DNA of 64,000 bases from Arthrobacter sp. U41 (lineage in GTDB: Bacteria; Actinomycetota; Actinomycetes; Actinomycetales; Micrococcaceae): NCBI RefSeq assembly GCF_001750145.1, contig NZ_CP015732.1, positions 1,240,001 through 1,304,000 of the forward strand, read 5' to 3'. Under the pieces are notes generated by a model. It did not search any database, was not told the DNA's origin, and saw nothing but the letters and a program-made list of their open reading frames with translations. Below are positions 17,158-27,310 of this stretch, piece by piece. Each line of letters opens with the position of its first letter. The first letter of the stretch is position 1. Made by a program: the position numbers and the translations under genes.

Positions 17158-18375
17158 CTAGGCCCACAGCTTGGCCAGGCTGGTGAGCGAGCTGTAGCCG
17201 AGGAACAAGGTCAGCAGCCAGGCCACTACGCCGATGACGAGCAGGCCCTTGGGGTAGACGTAGCCCTGCATGAGGTCCCGGCGGCGCCAGGCCACCCACA
17301 GCAGCACGCCGAAACCGACGGGGAGGATGAGGCCGTTGAAGGCACCCGCGAAGATGAGGAGCTGCTGCGGGGCCTGGCCGATCAGCAGGTAGGCCACGCT
17401 GCAGAAACCGATGAAGCCGACGGTGATCAGGTTGCGGGTGCGGTCCTTGGTGCTGGACTTCGTCACGAAGGAGACCGAGGTGTACGCCGCACCGATTACG
17501 GAGGTGATGGAGGCAGCCCACAGGATGACACCGAAGACGCGCATGCCGATATCTCCTGCTGCGGCCTGGAATGCGGAGGCGGCCAGGTTGCTGCCGGTCA
17601 GGGCCACGCCGCCGGCGACGACGCCGAAGATGGCCAGGAACAGCAGGATGCGCATGACGCAGGTGACCAGGATCCCCACGATCGAGCTCTGCGTGATCTG
17701 TTTGACGTTTTCAACGCCGGTGACGCCGGTGTCCAGCATGCGGTGGGCTCCGGCATACGTGATGTAGCCGCCGATCGTTCCGCCGATGAGGGTTGTGATG
17801 ACCAGGAAGTCCACCTTCTCCGGCATCACGGTGTTCTTGAGGGCCTCACCCAGCGGCGGCGCGGAAACCACGGCCACATACAGTGTCATCAGGATCATCA
17901 GGGCACCGAGGATCACCACGATCCGGTCGAGGGCCACCCCCGCCTTCTTGCTCAGGAAGATCGCGATGGCCAGGACGGCGGACACGGCCCCGCCGATTTT
18001 GGGATCCACGCCCATCATGGCATTGGTGCCGAGCCCGGTTCCGGCGATATTGCCAATGTTGAAGACGATTCCGCCCAGGAAGACGAGCCCGGCGAGGAAC
18101 CAGCCCACACCGGGGAGAACCTTATTTCCGAGCTCCTGGGCCCGCAGGCCGGAGACGCCGATGATCCGCCAGACGTTGGCCTGCACGGCAATGTCGACCA
18201 GGATGGAGACCAGGATCGCGAAGGCGAAGGCGGCGCCGAGCTGGACGGTGAAGGCTGTGGTCTGGGTGATGAACCCGGGGCCGATGGCGCTGGTGGCCAT
18301 GAGGAACATGGCTCCCAGCAGGGCGGAACGCCGGGCGGCCGGTTTGAGGGCGGCCTTGACGGTGGTGGTTTCCAT
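17158..18375 (-). CDS. NRAMP-family transporter (YcsG-like)
   Basis: 405 residues with about eleven membrane segments. The N terminus [21 protein letters not shown] aligns with the first NRAMP helix, where metal transporters have an Asp-Pro-Gly-Asn motif; here it is Gly-Pro-Gly, so the divalent-metal site seems to be missing. Homologues in ycsG position are proposed 5-oxoproline or organic-substrate carriers. It is preceded by two copies of the operator found upstream of pxpA, so it should be co-regulated with the oxoprolinase. The ATG at 18375 (METTTV) is chosen; the longer frame runs into the operator region. Confidence 0.82.
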   Translation of the reverse strand: METTTVKAALKPAARRSALLGAMFLMATSAIGPGFITQTTAFTVQLGAAFAFAILVSILVDIAVQANVWRIIGVSGLRAQELGNKVLPGVGWFLAGLVFLGGIVFNIGNIAGTGLGTNAMMGVDPKIGGAVSAVLAIAIFLSKKAGVALDRIVVILGALMILMTLYVAVVSAPPLGEALKNTVMPEKVDFLVITTLIGGTIGGYITYAGAHRMLDTGVTGVENVKQITQSSIVGILVTCVMRILLFLAIFGVVAGGVALTGSNLAASAFQAAAGDIGMRVFGVILWAASITSVIGAAYTSVSFVTKSSTKDRTRNLITVGFIGFCSVAYLLIGQAPQQLLIFAGAFNGLILPVGFGVLLWVAWRRRDLMQGYVYPKGLLVIGVVAWLLTLFLGYSSLTSLAKLWA

Positions 18376-18433
18376 GGGGGTCCCAACAGTTGGGTGACTG
18401 GCGTCACAACGATTGTCTCCCGCCACTGTACAG

Positions 18434-18470
18434 ACTGTTGAACAATCTGCGCAAGGGATTGTTCAACAAT
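18434..18470. promoter_or_regulatory. Two GntR-type operator palindromes upstream of the NRAMP gene
   Basis: ACTGTTGAACAAT at 18434-18446 and ATTGTTCAACAAT at 18458-18470 are 13-bp palindromes, one imperfect at a single base, spaced 24 bp centre to centre. The same motif occurs at 19276-19290 in front of pxpA. They lie in the 116-bp gap between the regulator stop and the transporter start. Confidence 0.8.
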
Positions 18471-18491
18471 AAAGTTTCCGGCTACGTTGGT

Positions 18492-19235
18492 TCAGTCGCC
18501 GTGGACGGCGCGCTGCTTCTGCTCCGAGCGGTTCAGGTAGGCCAGCAGCAGGTCCCCGGCGCGGTCCAGTTCGCCGGCTTCGAGCGCCTTGCAGATCTCC
18601 TCGTTGTCGTCGAGGTAGCTCCGGTAGAAATGGGCATCCACGGTGGCCTTGTGGAAAAACAGCCGCATCTCGGCCAGCACCTGCGCCATGATCGTGTTGA
18701 GGCGACGGCTCCCGGCCAGCGCCACGATGGCGCCGTGGAAATGCTGATTGGCGGTGCCCAGGGCTTCCTCGTCGTCCGCTGCCGCCGCAGCTTTGCCTTC
18801 CTCCACCGCCGCGCGGACGGCGGCCACCCGCCCGGGGCTCCCTCCGCCCCGGATGGCGCTCACCTCAATGAACCGGCGGACCGTGTAGACGTCATGGATG
18901 TCCCCGGGCCCCAGGCTCGCGACGAATACTCCGCGGTTGGGGTGCCGGACGACCAACCGCTCGGCCGCGAGTTCGGCAAAGGCCTCGCGGACGGTGTTGC
19001 GCGAGACGCCCAGGTCCTCGGAGATTGTTGATTCGGTCAGCCGCGCGCCCGGCAGCAGCAGTCCCTCCGCCAGCTGCAGCCGCAGTTCCGCCGCCACCCG
19101 GTCCGCGACGGAGGGGACGGCCACCCGCAGCCGGGCCGCCGACCCCGGAGCCGCGCCGGCCGCGCCGGAGGCATGGTCCCCTCCGGCGGGGGTTGTGCCG
19201 GGAAGGTCGGGGAATCCTGGTGCGGCGCTCGTCAT
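18492..19235 (-). CDS. GntR-family regulator of the oxoprolinase locus (FCD domain)
   Basis: 247 residues. A ~35-residue Pro/Ala-rich leader precedes the winged helix (LTESTISEDLGVSRNTVREAFAELAAERLVVRHPN) and the FCD effector domain (ANQHFHGAIVALAGSRRL). It is transcribed away from pxpA and toward the NRAMP-DUF1445 pair. Three near-identical palindromes flank it: two downstream in front of the transporter and one between it and pxpA. It therefore probably controls both arms and itself, with 5-oxoproline or glutamate-related ligands the natural candidates. Confidence 0.87.
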   Translation of the reverse strand: MTSAAPGFPDLPGTTPAGGDHASGAAGAAPGSAARLRVAVPSVADRVAAELRLQLAEGLLLPGARLTESTISEDLGVSRNTVREAFAELAAERLVVRHPNRGVFVASLGPGDIHDVYTVRRFIEVSAIRGGGSPGRVAAVRAAVEEGKAAAAADDEEALGTANQHFHGAIVALAGSRRLNTIMAQVLAEMRLFFHKATVDAHFYRSYLDDNEEICKALEAGELDRAGDLLLAYLNRSEQKQRAVHGD

Positions 19236-19275
19236 ACCTGAGAATTTACACGAGCGTCGTATCGTGGGATCGAAG

Positions 19276-19290
19276 AATTGTTGAACAATT
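19276..19290. promoter_or_regulatory. GntR-type operator between the regulator and pxpA
   Basis: AATTGTTGAACAATT, a perfect 7+1+7 palindrome, 51 bp before the pxpA start. It shares the core ATTGTT-n-AACAAT with the two sites upstream of the NRAMP gene. Confidence 0.82.
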
Positions 19291-19341
19291 TTAGGATTTA
19301 GGGCATCCTAGATAGGGAACCCACTGAGACGAGGATCACAA

Positions 19342-20106
19342 ATGGCAACCATCGACCTGAACAGCGACGTCGGCGAGTCCTACGGACGCTGGAGTCTGGG
19401 AGACGACACGGCGATGTTCCGCTCGGTTTCCAGCGCGAATGTCGCCTGCGGATTCCATGCCGGCGACCCCAGCGTGATCCGGAAGACCTGCCGCGAGGCG
19501 GTGGCCGCCGGCGTCGTGATCGGCGCCCATGTCGGCTACCGGGACCTTGCCGGTTTCGGCCGCCGCTTCCTGGACATCGACCCGATCGAACTCGCGGACG
19601 ACGTCGTCTACCAGATCGGTGCGCTGCAGGCCCTGGCCGCCGCGGAAGGCGGCAGGGTCACCTACGTCAAGCCGCACGGCGGCCTGTACAACGCGATCGT
19701 GGCGCACACCGCGCAGGCGAAAGCCGTCGTTGACGCCGTGAAATCCGTCGACCCGAACCTGCCCATTCTGGGCCTGCCGGGCTCCGAAGTGCTCCGCCTG
19801 GCCGAGGCTGCCGGTCTCCGTGCCGTGACCGAAGCCTTCGCGGACCGGGCCTACAACCCGGACGGCACCCTCGTGTCCCGCACGCTGCCCGGAGCCGTGC
19901 TGCACGACCATGCGGAGGTCACTGAGCATGTCCTGCGGATGGCCTCCGATTCCGCCGTCCGCACCATTGACGGCTCCATTTTGAAGATCCGTGCCGAGAG
20001 CATCTGCGTGCACGGCGACTCCCCGGGAGCCGTCACCATGGCCGCCGCAGTCCGCGAGGCCCTGAACGCCGCCGGCATCAGCACGGCCGCGTTCGCCCGC
20101 GCCTAA
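19342..20106 (+). CDS. pxpA: 5-oxoprolinase subunit A (LamB/YcsF family)
   Basis: 254 residues; with PxpB and PxpC it performs ATP-dependent cleavage of 5-oxoproline to glutamate in the cytoplasm. Family marks are the start [50 protein letters not shown] and HGDSPGAV. First gene of a three-gene operon with the fused pxpBC and a biotin carboxylase; GAGGATCACAA precedes the start. A GntR-type palindrome lies in the promoter. Confidence 0.94.
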   Translation: MATIDLNSDVGESYGRWSLGDDTAMFRSVSSANVACGFHAGDPSVIRKTCREAVAAGVVIGAHVGYRDLAGFGRRFLDIDPIELADDVVYQIGALQALAAAEGGRVTYVKPHGGLYNAIVAHTAQAKAVVDAVKSVDPNLPILGLPGSEVLRLAEAAGLRAVTEAFADRAYNPDGTLVSRTLPGAVLHDHAEVTEHVLRMASDSAVRTIDGSILKIRAESICVHGDSPGAVTMAAAVREALNAAGISTAAFARA

Positions 20107-20152
20107 GCGGCGGGGATCCACCATGAAGCACGGTCAACGATGAAGGCAGCTC

Positions 20153-21847
20153 ATGATTGAGACAGCAGGGCAAACCCTGGCAGTACGAAAGGTCCGCTCC
20201 GTGCGGGCGGTCGGTACCCGCGCGGTACTCGCCGAGCTCTCCGGAACTCAGGACGTGCTCGCACTGCAGGCACTTCTGCTTGGGAACCCGTTGCCGGGGC
20301 AGCAGGACGTGCTGGCCGCGGCCGAGACGGTGCTGGTCACCGCAGACTCACCGGTGTCAGCCCGGCGGATCGCCGCGCTGCTGCTCCAGCTCGGCCTCAC
20401 CGCGCCCGTGCAGCGGGATGGCGAGCTGGTGGTCATCGACACCGTGTACGACGGCGAGGACCTCGCCGAGGTGGGGGAGCTGACCGGCCTCGGAACCGAC
20501 GGCGTGATCGCAGCCCATACCGGGCAGATCTGGACCGTGGCCTTCGCCGGCTTCGCCCCGGGCTTTGGCTACATGGTGGGGGAGAACCAACTGCTCGAGG
20601 TGCCGCGGCGCAGCTCGCCGCGCACCGCCGTCCCTGCCGGTTCGGTGGCGCTGGCCGGGAACTATTCGGCCGTATACCCGCGCCGCTCGCCCGGCGGCTG
20701 GCAGCTGATCGGCCGCACCGGCGCCGCCATGTGGGACCTGGACCGGGAACAGCCCGCGCTGGCCGCCCCCGGCCACCAGGTCCAGTTCCGGGCGGTCCGG
20801 GACATCGTGGCGCTGGCCCCGCAACACCCGGCCCGGATCCCGGCCCCGGAGGTGACGGACGGGCTCCGGGTCCTCTCGCCGGGGCTGCAGAGCCTGATCC
20901 AGGACCTCGGCCGCCACGGCCACGCCGGCCTGGGCGTCTCCGCGGCCGGCGCGCTGGACCGGGCCTCGCTGCGCCGGGCCAACCGCCTGGTCGGGAACAC
21001 GCCGTCGGCCGCCGCCGTGGAGAGCGTCGCCGGGGGTCTTAAGGTGCAGGCAATCGGTGACCAGGTCCTCGCCGTCGCCGGCGCGCCGGCGGAACTGACC
21101 ATCGAGGCGCCGGACGGTTTTGGCACCGACGACTCCGACGACACCGACGAGGAGACCGGGTCCGGACCGTCCCGGCGGACCGTCGCGATGGCAACCCCCT
21201 TCGCCCTGCTCGACGGCGAAACCCTGACCATCGGCGCGCCGGAAAGCGGCTTCCGCAGCTACCTCGCCGTCCGCGGCGGCGTGGACACCGCCCCGGTGCT
21301 CGGCAGCCGCTCCACCGACACCATGTCCGGGATCGGCCCGGCACCTCTGGCCGCCGGACAGCTTCTCGCCGCCGGCGGGGAGGCCGAATCCGGCGTCGTC
21401 GGGTCCCCCGAACTGCAGCCGGAATACCCGGGCACCGGCGTCACCGTGCTCGACGTCGTGCCCGGCCCCCGCGCCGACTGGTTCGACGCCGGGGCGCTGG
21501 AATCCTTCTGCGGCCAAGACTGGGAAGTGACGCCCCAGTCCAACCGGGTCGGCATGCGCCTGCAGGGAACCCCACTGCGGCGCACCCGCCAGGGCGAACT
21601 CGCCAGCGAGGGCACCGTCGCCGGAGCCCTGCAGGTCCCGCCGGAGGGGCTCCCCGTGCTCTTCCTGGCCGACCACCCGATCACCGGCGGCTACCCGGTC
21701 ATCGCCGTGGTGGTCGACGCCCAGCTGGACCGCGCCGCCCAGGTCCCGATCGGCGGCAAAATCCGCTTCCGCTGGGCCGACACCACCGACTCCGTCACCC
21801 CCGATTCCACCGACTCCGTTATCCCCGAACAAGAAGCGAGCAACTGA
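20153..21847 (+). CDS. 5-oxoprolinase subunits B and C fused (PxpB-PxpC; KipI-KipA type)
   Basis: 564 residues joining two subunits that are separate in Bacillus and E. coli. Residues ~10-225 are the CT_C_D/PxpB domain ([26 protein letters not shown]) and ~235-550 the CT_A_B/PxpC domain ([54 protein letters not shown]). An acidic stretch at residues 325-336 and a repetitive Thr/Asp/Ser/Pro tail are unusual but do not break the domains. Stop and start of the next gene share one base (TGATG). Confidence 0.92.
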   Translation: MIETAGQTLAVRKVRSVRAVGTRAVLAELSGTQDVLALQALLLGNPLPGQQDVLAAAETVLVTADSPVSARRIAALLLQLGLTAPVQRDGELVVIDTVYDGEDLAEVGELTGLGTDGVIAAHTGQIWTVAFAGFAPGFGYMVGENQLLEVPRRSSPRTAVPAGSVALAGNYSAVYPRRSPGGWQLIGRTGAAMWDLDREQPALAAPGHQVQFRAVRDIVALAPQHPARIPAPEVTDGLRVLSPGLQSLIQDLGRHGHAGLGVSAAGALDRASLRRANRLVGNTPSAAAVESVAGGLKVQAIGDQVLAVAGAPAELTIEAPDGFGTDDSDDTDEETGSGPSRRTVAMATPFALLDGETLTIGAPESGFRSYLAVRGGVDTAPVLGSRSTDTMSGIGPAPLAAGQLLAAGGEAESGVVGSPELQPEYPGTGVTVLDVVPGPRADWFDAGALESFCGQDWEVTPQSNRVGMRLQGTPLRRTRQGELASEGTVAGALQVPPEGLPVLFLADHPITGGYPVIAVVVDAQLDRAAQVPIGGKIRFRWADTTDSVTPDSTDSVIPEQEASN

Positions 21848-23607
21848 TGCGCAAGGTCCTGATCGCCAACCGCGGAGAAATCGCCGTCCGGATCGCCCGG
21901 GCCTGCGACGACGCGCAGCTGGCCTCCGTCGCGGTCTACGCGGACATCGATGCCGACGCCCTGCACGTCTCCGCCGCGGACGAAGCCTATGCCCTGGGCG
22001 GCAACTCGCCCGCCGAGACGTACCTGAACATCCCCAAGCTGCTCGCCGCCGCGGCCGAATCCGGCGCCGACGCCCTGCACCCCGGCTACGGCTTCCTCTC
22101 GGAGAACGCTGATTTCGCCCAGGCCGTCCTCGACGCCGGACTGACCTGGATCGGACCCACCCCGGACGCCATCCGGCTGCTCGGCAACAAGATCACCGCC
22201 CGCGAGACCGCCGTCCGCGCCGGCGCACCGCTCGTCGCGGGCAGCGACGGCCCGGTGGAATCCGCCGCCGAGGCCCGCGCCTTCGCCGAACAGCATGGAT
22301 TGCCGATGGCCATCAAGGCGGCCTTCGGCGGCGGCGGCCGCGGCATGAAGGTGGTCCGCGCCCTGGACGAGGTCGAGGAAGCCTTCGACTCCGCCGTCCG
22401 GGAAGCGGTCGCCGCCTTCGGCCGCGGCGAGTGCTTCGTGGAGCGCTACCTCGACCGGCCGCGCCACGTCGAGGCGCAGGTCCTCGCGGACGCCCACGGC
22501 AACGTCGTCGTCGTCGGAACCCGCGACTGCTCGCTCCAGCGCCGGCACCAGAAGCTCGTGGAGGAGGCCCCCGCACCGTTCCTCACCGACGAGCAGACCC
22601 AGCAGATTTACGACGCCGCCAAGGCCGTCTGCCGCGCAGCCGGCTACACCGGCGCCGGCACGGTGGAATTCCTGGTCGCCGCGGACGGCACGGTGGCATT
22701 CCTGGAGGTGAACACCAGGCTCCAGGTGGAGCACCCCATCACCGAGGAAACCACCGGGATCGACCTGGTCCAGGAGCAGTTCCGCATCGCCGCGGGGGAG
22801 CCGCTGCGCATCACGGAGGACCCGGCCCCGCGCGGGCACTCCTTCGAATTCCGGCTCAATGCCGAGGACGTGGGGCGAGGCTTCCTGCCCTCGCCCGGCA
22901 CCGTGGAGGAGTTCCACGGCCCCACCGGCCCCGGCATCCGGCTCGACACCGGCGTCCGCTCCGGCTCCTTCGTTCCGCCGCAGTTCGATTCCCTACTGGC
23001 GAAACTCATCGTCACCGGCGCGGACCGGCAGCAGGCGCTGCGCCGCGCCCGCCGGGCCCTCGCGGAAATCAGCATCACCGGGGTTGCCACCGTGCTGCCG
23101 TTCCACCGGGCGGTGCTGGAATCACCGGACTTCACCTCCGAAACCGGCCTCGGCATCCACACCCGCTGGATCGAAACAGACTTCGCGGACCGTGTCTCCA
23201 TCGCCGCGGATCCGGGCTACAGCACTACCGCGCCCGACGGCGAACGCCGCACCATCACGGTCGAGGTGGACGGCCGCCGGATGGCTGTCGGGCTGCCGGC
23301 GGACCTGCTGGACGGCTGGGCGCGCTCGGGAGGGCCCCTGCCTGCCGGGGTGTCCGTGGACGGGGCATCCGACGCCGGAGCTGCCGCCGCCGACCCCGGG
23401 GAGCTGCGCGCCGACATGGCCGGGACCGTGGTGAAGTGGCTCGTCGAACCGGGCGCCGAAGTCTCGGCGGGGGATCCGGTCGTCGTGCTGGAGGCGATGA
23501 AAATGGAAACCCAGATCTCCGCCCACCGCGGCGGGACCGTGACCGGCGTCCGCGCGGAGGCCGGCGGCGTCGTTACTGCTGGAGCGGTGCTTGCCCTGAT
23601 CGGGTAG
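21847..23607 (+). CDS. Biotin carboxylase with C-terminal biotin-carrier domain
   Basis: 586 residues. Order: biotin carboxylase N domain ([22 protein letters not shown]), ATP-grasp domain ([45 protein letters not shown]), C domain, then a biotinyl domain with EAMKM (lysine at ~552). It carboxylates biotin using ATP and bicarbonate. No carboxyltransferase partner is encoded here; such BC/BCCP genes accompany pxp/kip clusters in many bacteria, but their role there is unclear. Last gene of the pxp operon; mobile-element sequence begins within ~50 bp of its stop. Confidence 0.9.
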   Translation: MRKVLIANRGEIAVRIARACDDAQLASVAVYADIDADALHVSAADEAYALGGNSPAETYLNIPKLLAAAAESGADALHPGYGFLSENADFAQAVLDAGLTWIGPTPDAIRLLGNKITARETAVRAGAPLVAGSDGPVESAAEARAFAEQHGLPMAIKAAFGGGGRGMKVVRALDEVEEAFDSAVREAVAAFGRGECFVERYLDRPRHVEAQVLADAHGNVVVVGTRDCSLQRRHQKLVEEAPAPFLTDEQTQQIYDAAKAVCRAAGYTGAGTVEFLVAADGTVAFLEVNTRLQVEHPITEETTGIDLVQEQFRIAAGEPLRITEDPAPRGHSFEFRLNAEDVGRGFLPSPGTVEEFHGPTGPGIRLDTGVRSGSFVPPQFDSLLAKLIVTGADRQQALRRARRALAEISITGVATVLPFHRAVLESPDFTSETGLGIHTRWIETDFADRVSIAADPGYSTTAPDGERRTITVEVDGRRMAVGLPADLLDGWARSGGPLPAGVSVDGASDAGAAAADPGELRADMAGTVVKWLVEPGAEVSAGDPVVVLEAMKMETQISAHRGGTVTGVRAEAGGVVTAGAVLALIG

Positions 23608-23650
23608 CCGGGGATGGCTGCGGCTGCTGCGGCGCGCCGCCGCGGACGAC

Positions 23651-25119
23651 ATGAGGTGCTCTGCACTGGTCCCGGCGGTGCGGGGATACCGTGGGACGAC
23701 GGTGCAGGTCTGCGGGCTGTGGCCGTTTTCCTCGGGTACGTCCTCGCCTATGGGCGGCGTCCCGCTGGGCCGGCACGAGGAAACCCAGGCCACGGTCTGC
23801 TGTGATCCGATCAGCTGGTTCCAGCGCGCGCACCTGATTTCCAACCCCTCCGCGTTCGTCCTGGGCAAGCCCGGGCTGGGGAAGTCCACGCTCGTGCGGC
23901 GCATGATGCTGGGCCTCTCCGGCCAGGGCGTCCATCCCCTCGTTCTTGGGGACTTGAAGGGCGAACACGTGGACGTCATTAGCGCCATTGGCGGGCAGGT
24001 CATCGAACTCGGCCGTGGCCGCGGCTACCTGAACATCCTGGACCCGGGCCAGGCCATTGAGGTCGCCCAGATCCTCGAGGAGCGCGGTCACCATGAAGCT
24101 GCCGTCCGGGTCCGGGTCCGGGTCCGGGTCCGGGCCGACGCCCACGGCCGGCGCTTGAACATGGTCGTTTCCCTCATCACGATCAGCCGGATAACCCGTC
24201 CATGGATCAGGAACAGACCATCCCGGACCGCGCACTGCGCGTCCTCGATGACTCCTTCGACGGTGTTCTGGTCCTGAAAGACCTGCTCGACGTCATCATC
24301 GCCGCCCCGGACGAGCTGCGCCAGGTCGCGCTGGACCGCGGGGACATGACCGTCTATCTGCAGGAAACCCGGGCGCTGGAAGCAACCCTCCTCGGCCTAA
24401 CCGGCGTGGGGCAGCTCGGAGAAATCTTCTCCCGACACACCACGAACCCGATGCGGCGTGACCGGGCCGTGGTCTTCGATGTCTCCAGCATCGATGAGAC
24501 AGAAACGGACCTGCAGGCCGCCGTGCTGCTGGCCTGCTGGTCCTACGGCTTCGGCACCGTGAACGTCGCCAATTCCCTCGCCGACGCCGGTCTGGAACCG
24601 CGCCGGAACTACTTCGTCGTCCTGGACGAGCTCTGGCGGGCACTGCGCGTCGGCAAGCGCATGGTGGACCGGGTGGACGCCCTCACCCGCCTGAACCGTT
24701 CAGTCGGCGTCGGCCAAGTCATGATCTCCCACACCATGTCCGACCTGCTGGCACTCCCGGCAGAGGAAGACCGGATGAAGGCCCGCGGCTTCGTGGAACG
24801 CTCCGGCATGGTCATCTGCGGCGGCCTTCCCGCCTCCGAGATGCCGCTGCTGACCGCAGCGATCCCGCTCTCGCGGCAGGTACAGCAGAAGCTCATCTCC
24901 TGGCAGGACCCGCCCGCCTGGGACTCCCGCGGCGGCGACGTCGGACCTCCCGGACGCGGGAAGTTCCTGATCAAGGTCGGCGGCCGCCCCGGCATCCCCG
25001 TCCAGATCGGCCTCACGTCCATCGAGGCCTCCCTGAACGACACCAACAAGCGCTGGCACGCCCCGGCAGAGTCCCTGCTGGAAGCCGCCGCTCCGGTCCA
25101 GGAAGAGGGTGCAGCATGA
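23651..25119 (+). pseudogene. Conjugative VirB4/TraC-like ATPase, 5'-truncated and frameshifted
   Basis: Two overlapping frames together read a single ATPase of actinobacterial conjugative elements. The first (to ~24190) carries Walker A in FVLGKPGLGKSTLVRR and LGDLKGEHVDVI. The second (from ~24190) carries DRALRVLDDSFDGV, FDVSSIDETETDLQAAVLLACWSYG and Walker B in FVVLDELWRAL. A one-base change near 24190 would rejoin them (SR-x-NPSMDQEQ). The beginning of the protein is missing: homologues have several hundred residues before the Walker A region. Five GTCCGG units lie shortly before the frame break. Its stop overlaps the coupling-protein start. Confidence 0.82.
24104..24133 (+). repeat. Tandem repeat of five GTCCGG units
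   Basis: Five exact copies of a 6-base unit inside the ATPase pseudogene, encoding alternating Val-Arg. The array lies about 60 bp before the frameshift, and replication slippage here is a plausible cause of decay of the gene. Confidence 0.95.
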
Positions 25120-26885
25120 GTGCTCCGAACCGTAAAGGCACAGGTCTTGGCGACGGTCTGGGGATCTGGCTGGCCATCGGCGCAGCTGTCGTCATTGGGG
25201 GCGGGGCCTGGGTCTCGGCCCATCTCGGATCCTGGATGGCCGGTCTGGCCTCGCCACCGGCCCACCCGATTGATCTGGTGGCCGGGCTGGTCAAGGGCCG
25301 GGTGCCCTGGCCGGTCCAGTCCAGCATCGTGGCCTGCGTGCTCCTCGGAATATTGATTGCCCTGACGGTGACAGTGTTGGTGGTCCGCTCCCGAACAGCG
25401 CACAAGCGTACCCGGGTGGATAAGGCCGCCGTCCACATGGGCCGCGGCAAAGACCTCGATCACCTGGGCACCAAAGGGGCCACGGCCACGGCCGTGCGTC
25501 TCGGCGTGGCCAACTCCACAGGGGTGCCGCTTGGCCGCAGCGTCGCCGGGAAACGCCCGCTGTGGGCCTCCTGGGAGGACATGCTGATCCTCATCGCCGG
25601 TCCCCGCACGATGAAGACCACCTCCTACGCCGTCCCGGCAATCCTGGACGCACCCGGCGCGGTGATCGCCACCTCGAACAAACGCGACATCGTGGACGTG
25701 ACCCGCCCGATCCGGGCAGAGGCCGGCGCCGTGTGGGTCTTTGACCCGCAGACCGTCGCGGAAGAAGATCCCACTTGGTGGTGGAACCCTCTGTCGTATG
25801 TGAAGAACGAGGCCACAGCAGGGAACCTGGCGCAGCACTTCGCCAACGGCTCCCGGGAACCCGGGACCAAACCCGATGCCTACTTCGACCCGGCCGGGCA
25901 GAACCTGCTCAAAGCCTTCCTGCTCGCCGCCTCACTCGACTCCGCCCCGGTCACACAGGTCTACACCTGGCTGACCCGCCCGCACGACGAGGCCCCCGCA
26001 GAACTGCTCCGGACCGCCGGCTATGACCTGCTCTCGGACATGGTGATGGGCCACATCCGCGAACCGGAAAAACAGCGGGCCGGTGTCTACGGCACCGCCC
26101 GGCAAATGGTTTCCTGCCTGACCGACCGCGAGGTCAGCCAATGGGTCACCCCGGCCCGGAACACGACGGTGCACACCGACCCACGGCCGCAGTTCGTCCC
26201 CGAGGACTTCGTGCGCGGCAAAGGCACGCTCTACAGCCTCTCCCGCGAAGGCGTCGGCACCGCCGGCCCACTCGTCACCGCCCTGACCGTCGCCGTCGTA
26301 GAAGCGGCCGAAAAGTACGCCACCTCCCAGCCCGGCGGACAGCTCGCGACACCGCTGCTCGGGATCCTCGATGAAGCTGCGAACGTCTGCCGGTGGAAGG
26401 CCCTCCCGGACCAGTACCGCCACTACGGCTCCCGCGGGATCATCCTCATGACCATCCTGCAGTCCTGGTCCCAGGGCGTGGAGGTCTGGTCCCTGGAAGG
26501 CATGCGGAAACTCTGGTCCGCGTCGAACGTGAAAATCTACGGCGGTGGCGTCTCCGAAGTCGGCTACCTCGACGAACTCTCCCGCCTCATCGGCCAGTAC
26601 AGCTACATCAATGTCTCCCGCAGCCACAGCAAATCCGGGTCATCGTCCTCCCGGCAGGAGAACAAAGACGAGATCCTTTCCGTCGCCGACCTGACAGCAC
26701 TGCCCCGATTCCGGGCCATCCTGCTCGCCTCCGGCGCCCCCGCCACCATGATCGAAACCATCCCGTGGATGAACGGTCCCCACGCCCTGAAGGTCAAAGA
26801 CTCCCTCGCCACCACGGCGAGGATCGCTAGCAAGCCTGTGGCCGTTCCTGCGCACAACCCCTGGACAGACAGCGGGACGGCGTGA
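25116..26885 (+). CDS. VirD4/TraG-type conjugative coupling protein
   Basis: 589 residues. Two N-terminal membrane helices (GIWLAIGAAVVIGGGAWV; SIVACVLLGILIALTVTVLVV) anchor a cytoplasmic ATPase with Walker A-like AGPRTMKTTSYAVPAIL and Walker B LLGILDEAANVCRW, followed by YGSRGIILMTILQSW. Proteins of this group (TraM-recognition-site domain) pass the relaxosome to the type IV secretion channel in actinobacterial integrative elements and plasmids. It appears intact, unlike the ATPase gene it overlaps (ATGA). No relaxase or other channel genes are in the window. Confidence 0.87.
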   Translation: MSAPNRKGTGLGDGLGIWLAIGAAVVIGGGAWVSAHLGSWMAGLASPPAHPIDLVAGLVKGRVPWPVQSSIVACVLLGILIALTVTVLVVRSRTAHKRTRVDKAAVHMGRGKDLDHLGTKGATATAVRLGVANSTGVPLGRSVAGKRPLWASWEDMLILIAGPRTMKTTSYAVPAILDAPGAVIATSNKRDIVDVTRPIRAEAGAVWVFDPQTVAEEDPTWWWNPLSYVKNEATAGNLAQHFANGSREPGTKPDAYFDPAGQNLLKAFLLAASLDSAPVTQVYTWLTRPHDEAPAELLRTAGYDLLSDMVMGHIREPEKQRAGVYGTARQMVSCLTDREVSQWVTPARNTTVHTDPRPQFVPEDFVRGKGTLYSLSREGVGTAGPLVTALTVAVVEAAEKYATSQPGGQLATPLLGILDEAANVCRWKALPDQYRHYGSRGIILMTILQSWSQGVEVWSLEGMRKLWSASNVKIYGGGVSEVGYLDELSRLIGQYSYINVSRSHSKSGSSSSRQENKDEILSVADLTALPRFRAILLASGAPATMIETIPWMNGPHALKVKDSLATTARIASKPVAVPAHNPWTDSGTA

Positions 26886-27310
26886 GTGAGGAGTTCGGGG
26901 ACGCCTTTGCCGACGAAGAAGGTAAGTCCACGAGCGGCGCCCACAGCCATGACCAGCCTGAACCGGAGCTCGTGTACTCCAGTGCGGTGGAGTTCTTCGC
27001 AGATCTCCTGGCCCAGTCCTACGTCCGGGAAGTTAACGAGGGCGCCGCCTTCGCCTGGTGCCCCGAGTGGTACAAACAGCCCGAAGCCCTCATCCGAATG
27101 GAAGCCATCTGGCGCGCCTGGGAACACCTACGCCTGGAACCCGCCCTAGGCATCAGCACCTGGTGGCTCGACCACGCCGACCCCCACATGCACACCCTCA
27201 TGGACAAAGAAGGCCCCTTTAAGAAGTGCGCCTACGAGGGACACAAAACCCCAGCTCTGGACAAGTCGTCCTTGCCCCACAAGCTGCCCGAAGAAGGGAT
27301 CTTTGGCTAG
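26882..27310 (+). CDS. DUF4913 domain protein of a conjugative element
   Basis: 142 residues, soluble and acidic at the start. The core YSSAVEFFADLLAQSYVREV and WCPEWYKQPEALIRMEAIWRAWEHLR..STWWLDHADPHM matches DUF4913, found almost only beside VirD4-like genes of actinobacterial integrative and conjugative elements. The GTG start overlaps the coupling-protein stop. Function unknown. Confidence 0.85.
   Translation: MSEEFGDAFADEEGKSTSGAHSHDQPEPELVYSSAVEFFADLLAQSYVREVNEGAAFAWCPEWYKQPEALIRMEAIWRAWEHLRLEPALGISTWWLDHADPHMHTLMDKEGPFKKCAYEGHKTPALDKSSLPHKLPEEGIFG

Noticed and set aside
17014..18441. 475-codon open frame antisense to the NRAMP gene
   Set aside because: Composition (Asp/Gly/Gln/His rich) is typical of a complement frame of a membrane protein; no family match.
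20357..21832. 491-codon open frame antisense to pxpBC
   Set aside because: A high-GC shadow frame: no start signal, Gly/Arg/Asp-biased composition, and the sense strand has a clear two-domain enzyme.
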